Shown here one piece after another: positions 56,442-64,000 of a stretch of 64,000 nucleotides of DNA (positions are counted from its first letter, which is position 1; the number at the start of each line of letters is the position of its first letter). Location of the stretch: positions 124,001-188,000 of the forward strand of contig NZ_JAPPUX010000002.1 of NCBI RefSeq assembly GCF_026712185.1, in the 5' to 3' direction. The notes under the pieces were generated by a model that ran no database searches, was not told where the DNA came from, and saw nothing but the letters and a program-made list of their open reading frames with translations. Made by a program: the position numbers and the translations under genes. Source of the DNA: Nocardioides pini (GTDB taxonomy: Bacteria > Actinomycetota > Actinomycetes > Propionibacteriales > Nocardioidaceae).

Positions 56442-57092
56442 TCAGAGGCGGGCGAGGAGGGTCGGGGCGCCGGGGCCGGTGAGGTCGTCGGGGGCGAGGG
56501 GGCGGCCGTGGAGGAGGAGCAGGAGGGCCTCGGCCGGGGCGAGGACCTCGGGGCCGGAGCCGTGGGTCCAGTCGGTGTCGGTCGCCACGAGGCGTACGCC
56601 GGCGACCCGGCGTCGGGCGCTGCCGCCGACCACGGTGTTCAGCGGCCAGGGGGTGTCGAGGACGAAGTCCGCGAGCGGCGCCAGCGCCGAGACCGGCACG
56701 TGGGCCGGAAGCCCGAGCGGACGGCGTACGTCGAGACCGTGCACGACCGCGTCGGCCAGCCCGGCGACCGGGGGCATGCCGATCGGCGTCGCACCGGTCC
56801 GGGCGTTGTCCCGGAGCTGGGCGAGGATCGCGTCGTGTCCGCGTTCGGACCACTCCACGGCCGAGCGGGCGATCATCCGGTTCATCGAGAAGCCGTGCCG
56901 CACCATCGCGGCCATGCCGGCGCCCGGGCCGAGCACCGGGGCCCAGGCGAGGTGGGCGGCGACGTCGACCACCCGCCACTCCGAACACAGCGACGGTGCC
57001 TGCCACTGCTCGGGCGTGAGTCCCTTCAGGGTCTCGACGAACCCGTCGCGCTGTGCGCGGGTCATGTCCTGCAGCGTGGACGTGCCGTTCAT
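56442..57092 (-). CDS. Maleylpyruvate-isomerase-like (DinB/MDMPI) protein
   Basis: A 216-aa protein of the mycothiol-dependent maleylpyruvate isomerase family. The N-terminal four-helix segment LCSEWRVVDVAAHLAWAP contains one of the expected metal-binding histidines, and GLADAVVHGLDVRRPLG another. Function is probably a thiol-dependent isomerase or transferase. Its ATG overlaps the stop of the damaged tetR frame by four bases, so its translation may have depended on that gene. Confidence 0.8.
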   Translation of the reverse strand: MNGTSTLQDMTRAQRDGFVETLKGLTPEQWQAPSLCSEWRVVDVAAHLAWAPVLGPGAGMAAMVRHGFSMNRMIARSAVEWSERGHDAILAQLRDNARTGATPIGMPPVAGLADAVVHGLDVRRPLGLPAHVPVSALAPLADFVLDTPWPLNTVVGGSARRRVAGVRLVATDTDWTHGSGPEVLAPAEALLLLLHGRPLAPDDLTGPGAPTLLARL

Positions 57093-57648
57093 CGTGCCTC
57101 CCAGCCGAGTGCGTCGATGACGCCGCGGATCCGGCCCGCCGCGTCGAGGTCCGGCGAGGGCAGCGCGAGCTCGTGGAAGACCAGACCGGTCACGTAGTTC
57201 GCCATGATGCCGACGTCGCGCTGGGGGTGGTGGGAGCCGGCGCGCGTGACGAGGTCCACGGCCCACGTGTCGACCGCGTCGGCCCCGACGGCGTAGAACG
57301 CCCGCAGCGACGGGGTCCGGGCGGCCCCGGCCTGGAGCTCGTAGCGGGCGAGCGTGAGGCACGGTCCGCTCCCAGCGCGCGGCCCACGAAGCGGCCGAAC
57401 ATGGCGGCGATCCCCGCGGGTGATGGCTCGATCGTGGGGTCGGGCCCGGCGGCCATCTCCAGCTCACGCTCGATGCACCGCTCCGTCACGCCCTCGAGGA
57501 GCGCCCGCGCCGTCGGGAACTGCTCCACCGTCGAGCCCGTCGGCACCCGGGCCATGGCGTCGACGGCAGCGTGGGTCAGCCTGCCGAGCCCCTGGTCGGC
57601 GACGACCTCGACGGCCGCATCGAGGAGCTGGGTGCGCCGATCTGCCAT
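57089..57648 (-). pseudogene. TetR-family regulator with a single-base frameshift
   Basis: The N-terminal 96 codons read cleanly as a TetR regulator (MADRRTQLLDAAVEVVADQG, then HTH). Near 57360-57366 the frame breaks. One missing base restores a clean second half of about 90 residues (LTLARYELQAGAARTP through NYVTGLVFHELALPSPD to GWEAR) closely like the neighbouring TetR. The restored protein would be 186 aa against 189 aa for the neighbour. It is either a recent pseudogene or a sequence error. Confidence 0.82.
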
Positions 57649-57654
57649 CCCTCA

Positions 57655-57672
57655 TCACTACACCTGTAGTGA
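57655..57672. promoter_or_regulatory. TCACTACA-CC-TGTAGTGA TetR-type operator
   Basis: A perfect 8-2-8 palindrome lies in the 31-base gap between the two tetR genes, seven bases before the start of the damaged one. Size and symmetry fit a TetR-family operator. It would control the damaged tetR and the MDMPI-like gene. Confidence 0.7.
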
Positions 57673-57679
57673 CGACCGG

Positions 57680-58249
57680 TCAAGAGGTCGCCCTGCCGGT
57701 CCAGCCCAGGGTGTCGATGACGCGGCGGATCCGGGCGGCGGCGTCGAGGTCGGGCGAGGGCAGCGCCAGCTCGTGGAGCACGAGCCCCGTGACGTAGTTG
57801 GCGAGGAGCCCGAGGTCGCGGTCCGGGGACCGGGACCCCGCGCGGGTGATGAGGTCGAGGGTCCACGTGTCGACCCGGTCGGCGCCTGCGGCCATGCCCT
57901 CGCGCAGCTCGGGGTGCTGCGCGGTCTCGACGAGGATGGCGTAGCGGGCCAGCGTCACCATGCGGTCGGGGCCGAGGGCGCGGTCGACGAAGCGGCCCAG
58001 CGCCGCGGCGACCCCCTCCGGCGTGGGGTCGACCTCGTCGCGCGGGCCCGTGGCCATGGCCCGCTCGCGGACGATGAAGCGCTCGACGATGCCGAGGAGC
58101 AGCGCCTCGCGGGTCCGGAAGTGGTTCGACGTCGACCCCGGCGGCAGGCCCGCCGCCGCGTCGACGGCGCGGTGGGTGAGCCCGCGCATCCCCTGGGTCC
58201 CCACCAGCTCGAGCGCCGCGTCGAGCAGCAGGGTGCGACGGTCGTTCAT
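57680..58249 (-). CDS. TetR-family transcriptional regulator
   Basis: A 189-aa regulator. The HTH lies at about residues 24-48 (LTHRAVDAAAGLPPGSTSNHF). The ligand domain closely resembles that of the neighbouring frameshifted gene, so the two arose by tandem duplication. The ligand is unknown. It starts seven bases after the lrp gene ends, suggesting one transcript. Confidence 0.9.
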   Translation of the reverse strand: MNDRRTLLLDAALELVGTQGMRGLTHRAVDAAAGLPPGSTSNHFRTREALLLGIVERFIVRERAMATGPRDEVDPTPEGVAAALGRFVDRALGPDRMVTLARYAILVETAQHPELREGMAAGADRVDTWTLDLITRAGSRSPDRDLGLLANYVTGLVLHELALPSPDLDAAARIRRVIDTLGWTGRATS

Positions 58250-58256
58250 CGCGAGG

Positions 58257-58709
58257 TCAGTCGACGGGACGGTTCTCGAAGGGCGTCGACAGCACGATCG
58301 TGGTGCGGGTGGAGACGCTCGCGGCCCCCCGGATCCGAGCGAGCAGCTCCTCGAGCGCGAGCGGCGTCGCGACGCGGATCTTGAGGATGTAGGACTCCTC
58401 GCCCGCCACCGACCAGCACGACTCGATCTCGGAGATGCCCCGGAGCCGGTCGGGGTAGTCGTCGGGCTGGGACGGGTCGATCGGCGTGATCGAGATGAAG
58501 GCGGTCAGCGGCCGGCCGAGCTGGTCGTGGTCGACGGTCGCTCCGTAACCCGTGATCAGGCCGCGCTGCTCGAGCCGCTTGACCCGTTGGTGCACCGCGG
58601 ACGTCGACAGGTCGGTCGCCTTGCCCAGGTCGGTGAAGGACATGCGCCCGTCGGCGGCCAGCAGCGCGAGGATCTGCCGGTCCTTGGACTCGACCTCTGG
58701 TGAGCTCAC
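58257..58709 (-). CDS. Lrp/AsnC-family transcriptional regulator
   Basis: A 150-aa regulator with an N-terminal winged HTH (about 12-60: LLAADGRMSFTDLGKATDLS) and a C-terminal RAM ligand domain (ESCWSVAGEESYILKIRVAT). The GTG at 58709 lies seven bases after TAGTGT, so the transcript is probably leaderless; a GTG at 58718 falls inside that -10 element and is rejected. The -10 uses the TAG stop of the exonuclease gene. It could be the lysine regulator acting at the kam palindrome 5 kb away, but this is only a guess. Confidence 0.88.
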   Translation of the reverse strand: MSSPEVESKDRQILALLAADGRMSFTDLGKATDLSTSAVHQRVKRLEQRGLITGYGATVDHDQLGRPLTAFISITPIDPSQPDDYPDRLRGISEIESCWSVAGEESYILKIRVATPLALEELLARIRGAASVSTRTTIVLSTPFENRPVD

Positions 58710-58719
58710 GCGCGACACA

Positions 58720-59655
58720 CTAGTGCGAGCCGGACAGTGCCTCCACCAGGCGCACGGCAGACGAGCCGAGCCCCCACTGCTCGTCGAGAGCGACGACGGC
58801 GTCGTGGTCCGCGGGCGTGCGCGGACGGGTCAGGTCGTGCCCTCCGAGGTCGAGGTCACGGCGTACGGCGACCACGCGCGGCGCCACGGCGAGGTAGTCG
58901 GCGGCGGCCTTGATCTTGCCGCGCGGTCCGGGGCCCATGTCGGAGTCCGGGTCGCCGGCCGCGGCGATGATGGCGTCGATGGTGCCGAACCGGTTGAGCA
59001 GCGTCGCCGCGGTCTTGTCGCCGACGCCGGAGACGCCCGGGAGGCCGTCGGACGCATCACCGCGGAGCGTCGCGAGGTCGGCGTACTGGCGGGCGTCGAC
59101 GCCGTACTTGCCGCGCACCCACGCGTTGTCCACCCGCTCGTGCCGGCTGACGCCGCGGGCGACGTAGAGCACCCGCACCTCGGCCTCGTCGTCGACGAGC
59201 TGGAAGAGGTCGCGGTCGCCGGTCACGATGTCGACCGCCATGCCGGCATCGGTGGCGAGGGTGCCGATGACGTCGTCGGCCTCCATCTCGGGGTGGCCCA
59301 CGACCGGGATGCCGTAGGCCTCCAGCACCGACTGGATGATCGGGATCTGCGCCTCCAGCGGGTCGGGCACGTCCTCGACGTCGGGCCTGGGTCCCGGCAC
59401 CTCACGGACCACGCGGTGGGCCTTGTAGGACGGCAGCAGGTCGACCCGCCACTGCGGACGCCAGTCGTCGTCCCAGCAGCACGCCAGGTGGGTGGGGTCG
59501 TACTCCCCCACGAGGCGGCTGATGAAGTCCATCAGCCCACGCACGGCGTTGACCGGAGTGCCGTCGGAAGCCTTCATCGAGTCGGGCACGCCGAAGAACG
59601 CCCGGAAGTAGAGCGAGGCGGTGTCGAGCAGAAGGAGGCGGTCACCGGTGGCCAT
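58720..59655 (-). CDS. 5'-3' exonuclease (Pol I N-domain / FEN-like)
   Basis: A 311-aa stand-alone 5'-nuclease. Family landmarks: LLLLDTASLYFRAFFGVP, MEADDVIGTLAT and IVTGDRDLFQLVDD (metal-binding acidic residues), then the helix-hairpin-helix region LPGVSGVGDKTAATLL. Such proteins act in flap removal and repair. The ATG at 59655 gives the usual length; the frame continues upstream antisense to the helicase but is not coding there. Confidence 0.93.
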   Translation of the reverse strand: MATGDRLLLLDTASLYFRAFFGVPDSMKASDGTPVNAVRGLMDFISRLVGEYDPTHLACCWDDDWRPQWRVDLLPSYKAHRVVREVPGPRPDVEDVPDPLEAQIPIIQSVLEAYGIPVVGHPEMEADDVIGTLATDAGMAVDIVTGDRDLFQLVDDEAEVRVLYVARGVSRHERVDNAWVRGKYGVDARQYADLATLRGDASDGLPGVSGVGDKTAATLLNRFGTIDAIIAAAGDPDSDMGPGPRGKIKAAADYLAVAPRVVAVRRDLDLGGHDLTRPRTPADHDAVVALDEQWGLGSSAVRLVEALSGSH

Positions 59656-59684
59656 GGCCGAAGCCAACCACAGACGACCGACGC

Positions 59685-62489
59685 TCAGTCGGCCAGCACG
59701 CTGTAGGCGATGACCCCGCGCTTGAGCAGCCGGGCGGTCGCCCTGGCCGTCTCGCGCAGCTCGCGCTCGCCCGCCGCGTCGGCGACCTGGCCGCACAGGT
59801 CGAGGAGCTGCTTCATCCAGCGCACGAAGTCGCCCGCGGAGAGGCCGGTCACCATGAGCACGTCGTCGAGGTCGTCGCCCTCCGCCCACCGCCACGCGGC
59901 CCAGGCGAAGCCGATGTCGGGCTCGCGGAGGAAGTCGAGGCGGTGGTCGCGCTCGAGCGCGTCGAGCTGCCCCCAGAGGCGGACGAGCTCGGCGAGCACG
60001 GGTCGCACCTGCCCGCCCGGCATCTTCGGCGAGGAGGCGTCGTCGGCGCGCCGCGCCTCGAACACCAGCGCCGACAGCACGGCCGCCAGCTCGGAGGGGG
60101 CGAGCCCGTCGAACAGCCCGGCCCGGATCGCCTCGGCCGCGACGAGGTCCATGTCGGTGTAGATCCGCCGCAGGTGCGAGCCCTTCTCGGTGACCGTGTC
60201 GCCCTCGAGGTAGCCGAGGGCGGTCAGGACGTCGCAGACGCGGTCGAAGGTGCGGGCGACCGTGTTGGTGCGGTTGTCCACCCGGCGCTTGAGGGTCTCG
60301 GTGTCGCGCTGGAGCTTGAAGTAGCGCTCCGCCCACCGGGCGTGGTCCTCGCGCTCGGGGCACTGGTGGCACGGGTGCGCCTTGAGCTCGGCCCGCAGGC
60401 GGGCGATCTCCCGGTCGGCCGGGGTGTCGCTGAAGGCGTCGCGCTGCTTCGCCCGCCGCTCCCTCGGGCCGTCGAGCCCGTGCGCCTTGGCCCGGAGCGC
60501 GGTCGCGAGGTCGCGCCGCATCGCGGGGTTTCGCCCGTTGAACGACTTGGGGATCCGCAGCCGGCCGATGGCCTCGACCGGCGTCGGGAAGTCCATCGGA
60601 GCGAGCCGGCGGGCCTGGCGGTCGGCGGTGAGGACGTAGGGGCGGGGCTCGTCGCCGGAGTGACCTGGATCGATCACGACCGCGAGGCCGCTGAACTTCC
60701 CGGCCGGAACGTGGATGACGTCGCCGGGGCGCAGCCTGCCGAGCGAGCGCAGCGCCTCCTCGCGACGGTCCAGGCGACGCTCCCGCGCGGCACCCTTCTC
60801 GAGGTCGGAGATCTGCCGGCGCAGGTCGGCGTACTCCATGAAGTCGCCGACGTGGCACGTCGCGGCCTCGCGGTAGCCCTCGAGGGCCTCCTCCGCCTTG
60901 TGGACCTGCCGGGCGAGCCCGACCACGGCCTTGTCCGCCTGGAACTGGGCGAAGGACTGCTCGAGCAGCTCGCGTGACGTCGCGCGGCCGAACTGGTGCA
61001 CGAGGTTGACCGCCATGTTGTAGGACGGCCGGAAGGAGGAGCGGAGCGGGTACGTCCGGGTCGACGCGAGGCCGGCGACCTCGCGGGGGTTCATCCCGGG
61101 CTGGTAGAGCACGACGCCGTGGCCCTCGATGTCGAGGCCACGCCGTCCCGCGCGCCCGGTGAGCTGGGTGTACTCCCCCGGCGTGAGGTCGGCGTGGGTC
61201 TCGCCGTTCCACTTCGACAGCTTCTCGATCACCACCGTGCGGGCGGGCATGTTGATGCCGAGGGCCAGCGTCTCGGTGGCGAAGACGACCTTGACCAGCC
61301 CCTCCTGGAACAGCTCCTCCACCACCTGCTTGAACGCCGGGAGCAGCCCGGCGTGGTGGGCGGCGACGCCGCGGGTCAGCCCGTCGAGGAACTCGTGGTA
61401 GCCGAGGACGTGGAGGTCCTCCTCGGGCAGGGTGCGGGACGCCTCCTCGACCCGGGCGAAGATCTCGTCCCGCTCCGCGGCGGTGGTCAGCCGGGTGTTG
61501 GCCTGGACGAGCTGGGTCACGGCGGCGTCGCACCCGGCCCGGCTGAAGATGAACACGATCGCCGGGAGCAGGCCCTCGCGGTCGAGCCGCTCGACGACCT
61601 CGACCCGGCTCGGGATCCACACGCGGCGGCCGTTGCCCACGGCGCGCGGGTTCTTCGACGACCCGGGCTTGCCCTTGCGCGGCGACCGGCGGTCGCGCAT
61701 CAGCCGCGAGCTCGCCCAGTCGTCGCGGGCGATGCGGGTCAGCTCGTCGTTGACCGGCGCGCCCTCCTTCACGAAGCCGGCGCTGGCGTCGACGTCGGAG
61801 GAGGCGAACAGGTCGAGCAGCCGCCGGCCGACCATGACGTGCTGGAAGAGCGGCACCGGCCGCTTCTCCTCCAGGATCGTCGTGGTCTCGCCGCGGACGG
61901 TGGCCAGCCACTCGCCGAACTCCTCGGCGTTGGAGACCGTGGCCGAGAGGGACACGAGCGTCACCGACTCCGGGAGGTGGATGATGACCTCCTCCCACAC
62001 GGCCCCGCGCATCCGGTCGGCGAGGTAGTGGACCTCGTCCATCACCACGAACCCGAGCCCGAGCAGCGTGCGCGACCCGGCGTAGAGCATGTTGCGCAGC
62101 ACCTCGGTGGTCATCACGACCACGGGCGCCTCGCCGTTGATCACGTTGTCGCCGGTCAGCAGGCCCACCTTGTCGGCGCCGTAGCGCTTGACCAGGTCGT
62201 GGTACTTCTGGTTCGACAGCGCCTTGATCGGCGTCGTGTAGAACGCCTTGCGCCCGGTCTGGAGGGCCAGGTGGATGGCGAACTCGCCCACGACCGTCTT
62301 GCCGGACCCGGTGGGGGCCGCGACGAGCACGCCGCGGCCGTCCTCGATCTCCCGGCACGCCCGCAGCTGGAAGTCGTCGAGTTCGAAGCCGTAGAGGCCC
62401 TCGAAGTCCTTCAGCATCGGGTAGGGCTTCTCGCGCTGGAACGCCGCGTAGCGCTCGGCGGGCGTGGGCTGGTCCTCGTGCTCGCTCAT
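59685..62489 (-). CDS. Ski2/HelY-like DEAD/DEAH-box helicase
   Basis: A 934-aa superfamily 2 helicase. Walker A APTGSGKT at 58-65, DEVHYLADRMRG near 150, SLSATVSNAEEF, the late motif QLTGRAGRRGLD and a C-terminal DSHCT-type domain are visible. It resembles mycobacterial HelY and eukaryotic Mtr4/Ski2 RNA helicases, so a role in RNA turnover is likely. The ATG at 62489 is chosen because GAGGA lies four bases upstream. It follows the diacylglycerol-kinase gene by seven bases. Confidence 0.92.
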   Translation of the reverse strand: MSEHEDQPTPAERYAAFQREKPYPMLKDFEGLYGFELDDFQLRACREIEDGRGVLVAAPTGSGKTVVGEFAIHLALQTGRKAFYTTPIKALSNQKYHDLVKRYGADKVGLLTGDNVINGEAPVVVMTTEVLRNMLYAGSRTLLGLGFVVMDEVHYLADRMRGAVWEEVIIHLPESVTLVSLSATVSNAEEFGEWLATVRGETTTILEEKRPVPLFQHVMVGRRLLDLFASSDVDASAGFVKEGAPVNDELTRIARDDWASSRLMRDRRSPRKGKPGSSKNPRAVGNGRRVWIPSRVEVVERLDREGLLPAIVFIFSRAGCDAAVTQLVQANTRLTTAAERDEIFARVEEASRTLPEEDLHVLGYHEFLDGLTRGVAAHHAGLLPAFKQVVEELFQEGLVKVVFATETLALGINMPARTVVIEKLSKWNGETHADLTPGEYTQLTGRAGRRGLDIEGHGVVLYQPGMNPREVAGLASTRTYPLRSSFRPSYNMAVNLVHQFGRATSRELLEQSFAQFQADKAVVGLARQVHKAEEALEGYREAATCHVGDFMEYADLRRQISDLEKGAARERRLDRREEALRSLGRLRPGDVIHVPAGKFSGLAVVIDPGHSGDEPRPYVLTADRQARRLAPMDFPTPVEAIGRLRIPKSFNGRNPAMRRDLATALRAKAHGLDGPRERRAKQRDAFSDTPADREIARLRAELKAHPCHQCPEREDHARWAERYFKLQRDTETLKRRVDNRTNTVARTFDRVCDVLTALGYLEGDTVTEKGSHLRRIYTDMDLVAAEAIRAGLFDGLAPSELAAVLSALVFEARRADDASSPKMPGGQVRPVLAELVRLWGQLDALERDHRLDFLREPDIGFAWAAWRWAEGDDLDDVLMVTGLSAGDFVRWMKQLLDLCGQVADAAGERELRETARATARLLKRGVIAYSVLAD

Positions 62490-62496
62490 GACGTCC

Positions 62497-63402
62497 TCAT
62501 GCAATCACGTCGAGCGCACCCGGGACGCACTCGATGGTCAGGGGCAGCGGGCCGAAGCGCTCGCCGTCGGCGTACGACACGATGCCGGGCGCTGCGACGG
62601 TGACGCTGCGGACGCGTCGGTGGACGTACTCCGCGATGCCGTCGATCCGCCCGGTGAACAGGCGCGGGTAGGAACGCACCAGCTTGGGCTTGCTCATCCG
62701 CGTGATGACGACGACGTCGAGCAGCCCGTCGTCGAGGAGGGCGCCCTCGGTGATCCGCAAGCCGCCGCCGAACGACGGCCCGTTGCCCACGGCGACGAGC
62801 ATCGCCTCGTGCTCCATCGTCTCCCCGTCGAGCTCCAGCACGTAGGGGATCGGGCGGAAGGTGCGGAGCTCGGCGAGGGTGGCGAGGTTGTAGCGCATCT
62901 GCCCGCGCGGCCAGGTCATCGCGTTGGCCCGCTCGTTGACGATCGCGTCGAAGCCGGCGGCGAGGACGGTCACGAACCACCGGTCGCCGCTGCGGGCCAG
63001 GTCGATGGTGCGGCGTCGCGAGGCGATGACGCGGTCGGCCGCCGCGACGGGGTCGGCGCGCGGGAGCCCGAGGTAGCGCGCGAAGTCGTTGCCCGTGCCG
63101 CTGGGGATCAGGCCGAGGGGTACGCCGGTGCCGGCCACGGCCTGCACCCCGAGGTGCACGAGCCCGTCCCCGCCGCACACCACGAGGGCCTCGACGCCGT
63201 CGGCGACGCAGGCGCGGGCCAGGTCGGCCGCCTCGTCGGCGTCGCGACCCTGCAGGTTGCGGACGACGAAGCCGCTCTCCCGCAGCCGCGCCACCGCTGC
63301 GTCACGGTGGCGCGCGCCCTTCCCGCGACCCGACGTCGGGTTGGTCAGCAGGGCGATCTCCCGCCCCCGCTCAGGGCGGTCGGGCGCAGCCGGGTCGTGC
63401 AT
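62497..63402 (-). CDS. Diacylglycerol-kinase-family lipid kinase
   Basis: A 301-aa DAGK-catalytic-domain protein. Nucleotide and lipid-kinase motifs are ALLTNPTSGRGKG, VVCGGDGLVHLGVQ and IPSGTGNDFARYLGL. Such enzymes phosphorylate diacylglycerol or sphingosine-like lipids. The ATG at 63402 follows TAGGGT by six bases (leaderless). Confidence 0.92.
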   Translation of the reverse strand: MHDPAAPDRPERGREIALLTNPTSGRGKGARHRDAAVARLRESGFVVRNLQGRDADEAADLARACVADGVEALVVCGGDGLVHLGVQAVAGTGVPLGLIPSGTGNDFARYLGLPRADPVAAADRVIASRRRTIDLARSGDRWFVTVLAAGFDAIVNERANAMTWPRGQMRYNLATLAELRTFRPIPYVLELDGETMEHEAMLVAVGNGPSFGGGLRITEGALLDDGLLDVVVITRMSKPKLVRSYPRLFTGRIDGIAEYVHRRVRSVTVAAPGIVSYADGERFGPLPLTIECVPGALDVIA

Positions 63403-63476
63403 GGCGCGACCCTATCCCCCGGCACCGACCGGCCGACGCGACTTCCCGGACGCGCCCGCACGCGGCGCGCGGCGGG

Positions 63477-63908
63477 TCAGCCCAGCCGCAGCAGGGCGGC
63501 GTACCGCTCGGCACGCGCCCCCACGGCGCGGGCCAGCCGGCCGAGGGCGTCCAGCACCAGCTCGGGGCCGAAGCGGGTGCCCGGGACGGCGAGGACCAGG
63601 CGCGAGCCGTGCTCGCCGATCACGACCTGGCCGTGGCGCCACGCCTGGTGCACCCGCAACCGGGTCGCGTCGTCCACGACCGGCGCCGGGTAGGCCTCGT
63701 CGACCGCCAGCAGGTCGCACACGATCTCCTGCGACGACCCGGAGTCCTGGCCGTCCTGACCGTCCTGACGGCCGGCAGGATCCGCGGTCAGCCGCCCCCG
63801 GACGAGGTGCCCGGTCTGCAGCCCCTCGTCGGCGCGCCAGACCACGTCGCCGGTGCCGAGCCACTCCGGCAGGTCGAACGGGTCGATGTCCGTGATGGTG
63901 GCCTGCAT
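63477..63908 (-). CDS. Uncharacterised 143-aa protein
   Basis: The ATG at 63908 follows CAGGGT by seven bases. The protein has no membrane segment. Residues about 50-57 contain a small tandem GQDGQDGQD stretch, coded by a repeated CCGTCCTGA-type unit, which may vary in length between strains. The C-terminal half (RLVLAVPGTRFGPELVLDAL) looks like a compact alpha/beta domain. I do not recognise a family. Confidence 0.6.
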   Translation of the reverse strand: MQATITDIDPFDLPEWLGTGDVVWRADEGLQTGHLVRGRLTADPAGRQDGQDGQDSGSSQEIVCDLLAVDEAYPAPVVDDATRLRVHQAWRHGQVVIGEHGSRLVLAVPGTRFGPELVLDALGRLARAVGARAERYAALLRLG

Positions 63909-63940
63909 GGGTCCCACCCTGTCAGAGCCGGTCAGGGGCC

Positions 63941-64000
63941 TCAGATGGAGGACAGCTCGTCGGGCGAGAGGCCGGCGTTGGGGGCGTTGCGGGCCCGACG
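63941..64000 (-). CDS. C-terminal fragment of a minus-strand gene
   Basis: A frame ends at TGA (63943-63941) and runs off the right edge. The visible 19 residues end NAPNAGLSPDELSSI. This is not enough to identify. In many actinobacteria tatC lies beside this helicase/DAGK pair, so TatC is one possibility, from context only. Confidence 0.45.
   Translation of the reverse strand, partial: RRARNAPNAGLSPDELSSI

Overview
The window is high-GC chromosomal DNA from an actinobacterium. RbpA, a HelR-type RNA polymerase ATPase, mycothiol-dependent-enzyme relatives, an F420/FMN split-barrel protein, a fused Ppm/Lnt/FxsA block and many leaderless TANNNT-N6/7-RTG starts all point that way. The gene content and style resemble Nocardioidaceae (Nocardioides-like), but this is an inference from families and not a measured placement. 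Coding density is very high and stop/start overlaps of the ATGA, GTGA or TGATG kind are common. No rRNA, tRNA, CRISPR array, insertion sequence or prophage was seen.

Layout. 1-4.5 kb: tail of an upstream gene, a terminator, a single-aptamer glycine riboswitch controlling gcvP, and a serine hydrolase. 4.5-12.7 kb: tldD-tldE protease pair, sbcD-sbcC nuclease pair and fdhD, all on the minus strand, with two near-identical hairpins between sbcC and tldD. 12.9-17 kb: a 47-aa protein, an OsmC-like protein, a lipoprotein cyclophilin, an aldo/keto reductase and a CPA1 Na+/H+ antiporter. 17.1-23.4 kb: a complete Mrp/Mnh cation antiporter operon (A/B fused, C, D, E, F, G) with 4-nt overlaps at every junction. 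23.6-25 kb: an ECF-type sigma factor with a probable membrane partner, followed by a dif-like Xer site. 25.2-28.5 kb: a thioesterase / LigD-type phosphoesterase / HTH mini-operon divergent from helR, with a rifamycin-associated-element-like palindrome between them.

28.5-39.8 kb: housekeeping and repair genes (homocysteine methyltransferase, Nei-type glycosylase, short UvrA-like ABC protein, AlkX/YcaQ-like protein), two unusual fusions, a Cys-rich 48-aa protein, a PhoD-like phosphatase and a zinc alcohol dehydrogenase. 39.9-43.5 kb: a secreted repeat protein, an XRE-MurA fusion with a perfect palindrome at its promoter, and a 273-bp palindromic intergenic region. 43.5-49.3 kb: GDPD, a UMF1-type transporter, rbpA behind a SigR-type promoter, and the fxsA-ppm-lnt block.

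49.7-55.2 kb: the beta-lysine route of lysine breakdown: kamA divergent from kdd-kamD-kamE-kal. KamA makes beta-lysine, KamDE makes 3,5-diaminohexanoate, Kdd oxidatively deaminates it, and Kal acts later on 3-aminobutyryl-CoA. The cleavage enzyme Kce is not in the window. 55.2-58.7 kb: a putative AbiEi/nuclease protein between two copies of one palindrome, then an lrp-tetR-tetR-MDMPI block in which the second tetR carries a frameshift. 58.7-64 kb: a 5'-3' exonuclease, a Ski2-like helicase, a diacylglycerol-kinase-family enzyme, an unknown protein and the tail of another gene.

Functional groupings: cation and pH homeostasis (Mrp plus CPA1 antiporter), one-carbon/glycine and lysine amino-acid catabolism, DNA repair (SbcCD, Nei, UvrA-like, YcaQ-like, LigD phosphoesterase, 5'-3' exonuclease), and transcription-machinery protection (RbpA under a thiol-stress-type promoter, HelR under a RAE-like element).
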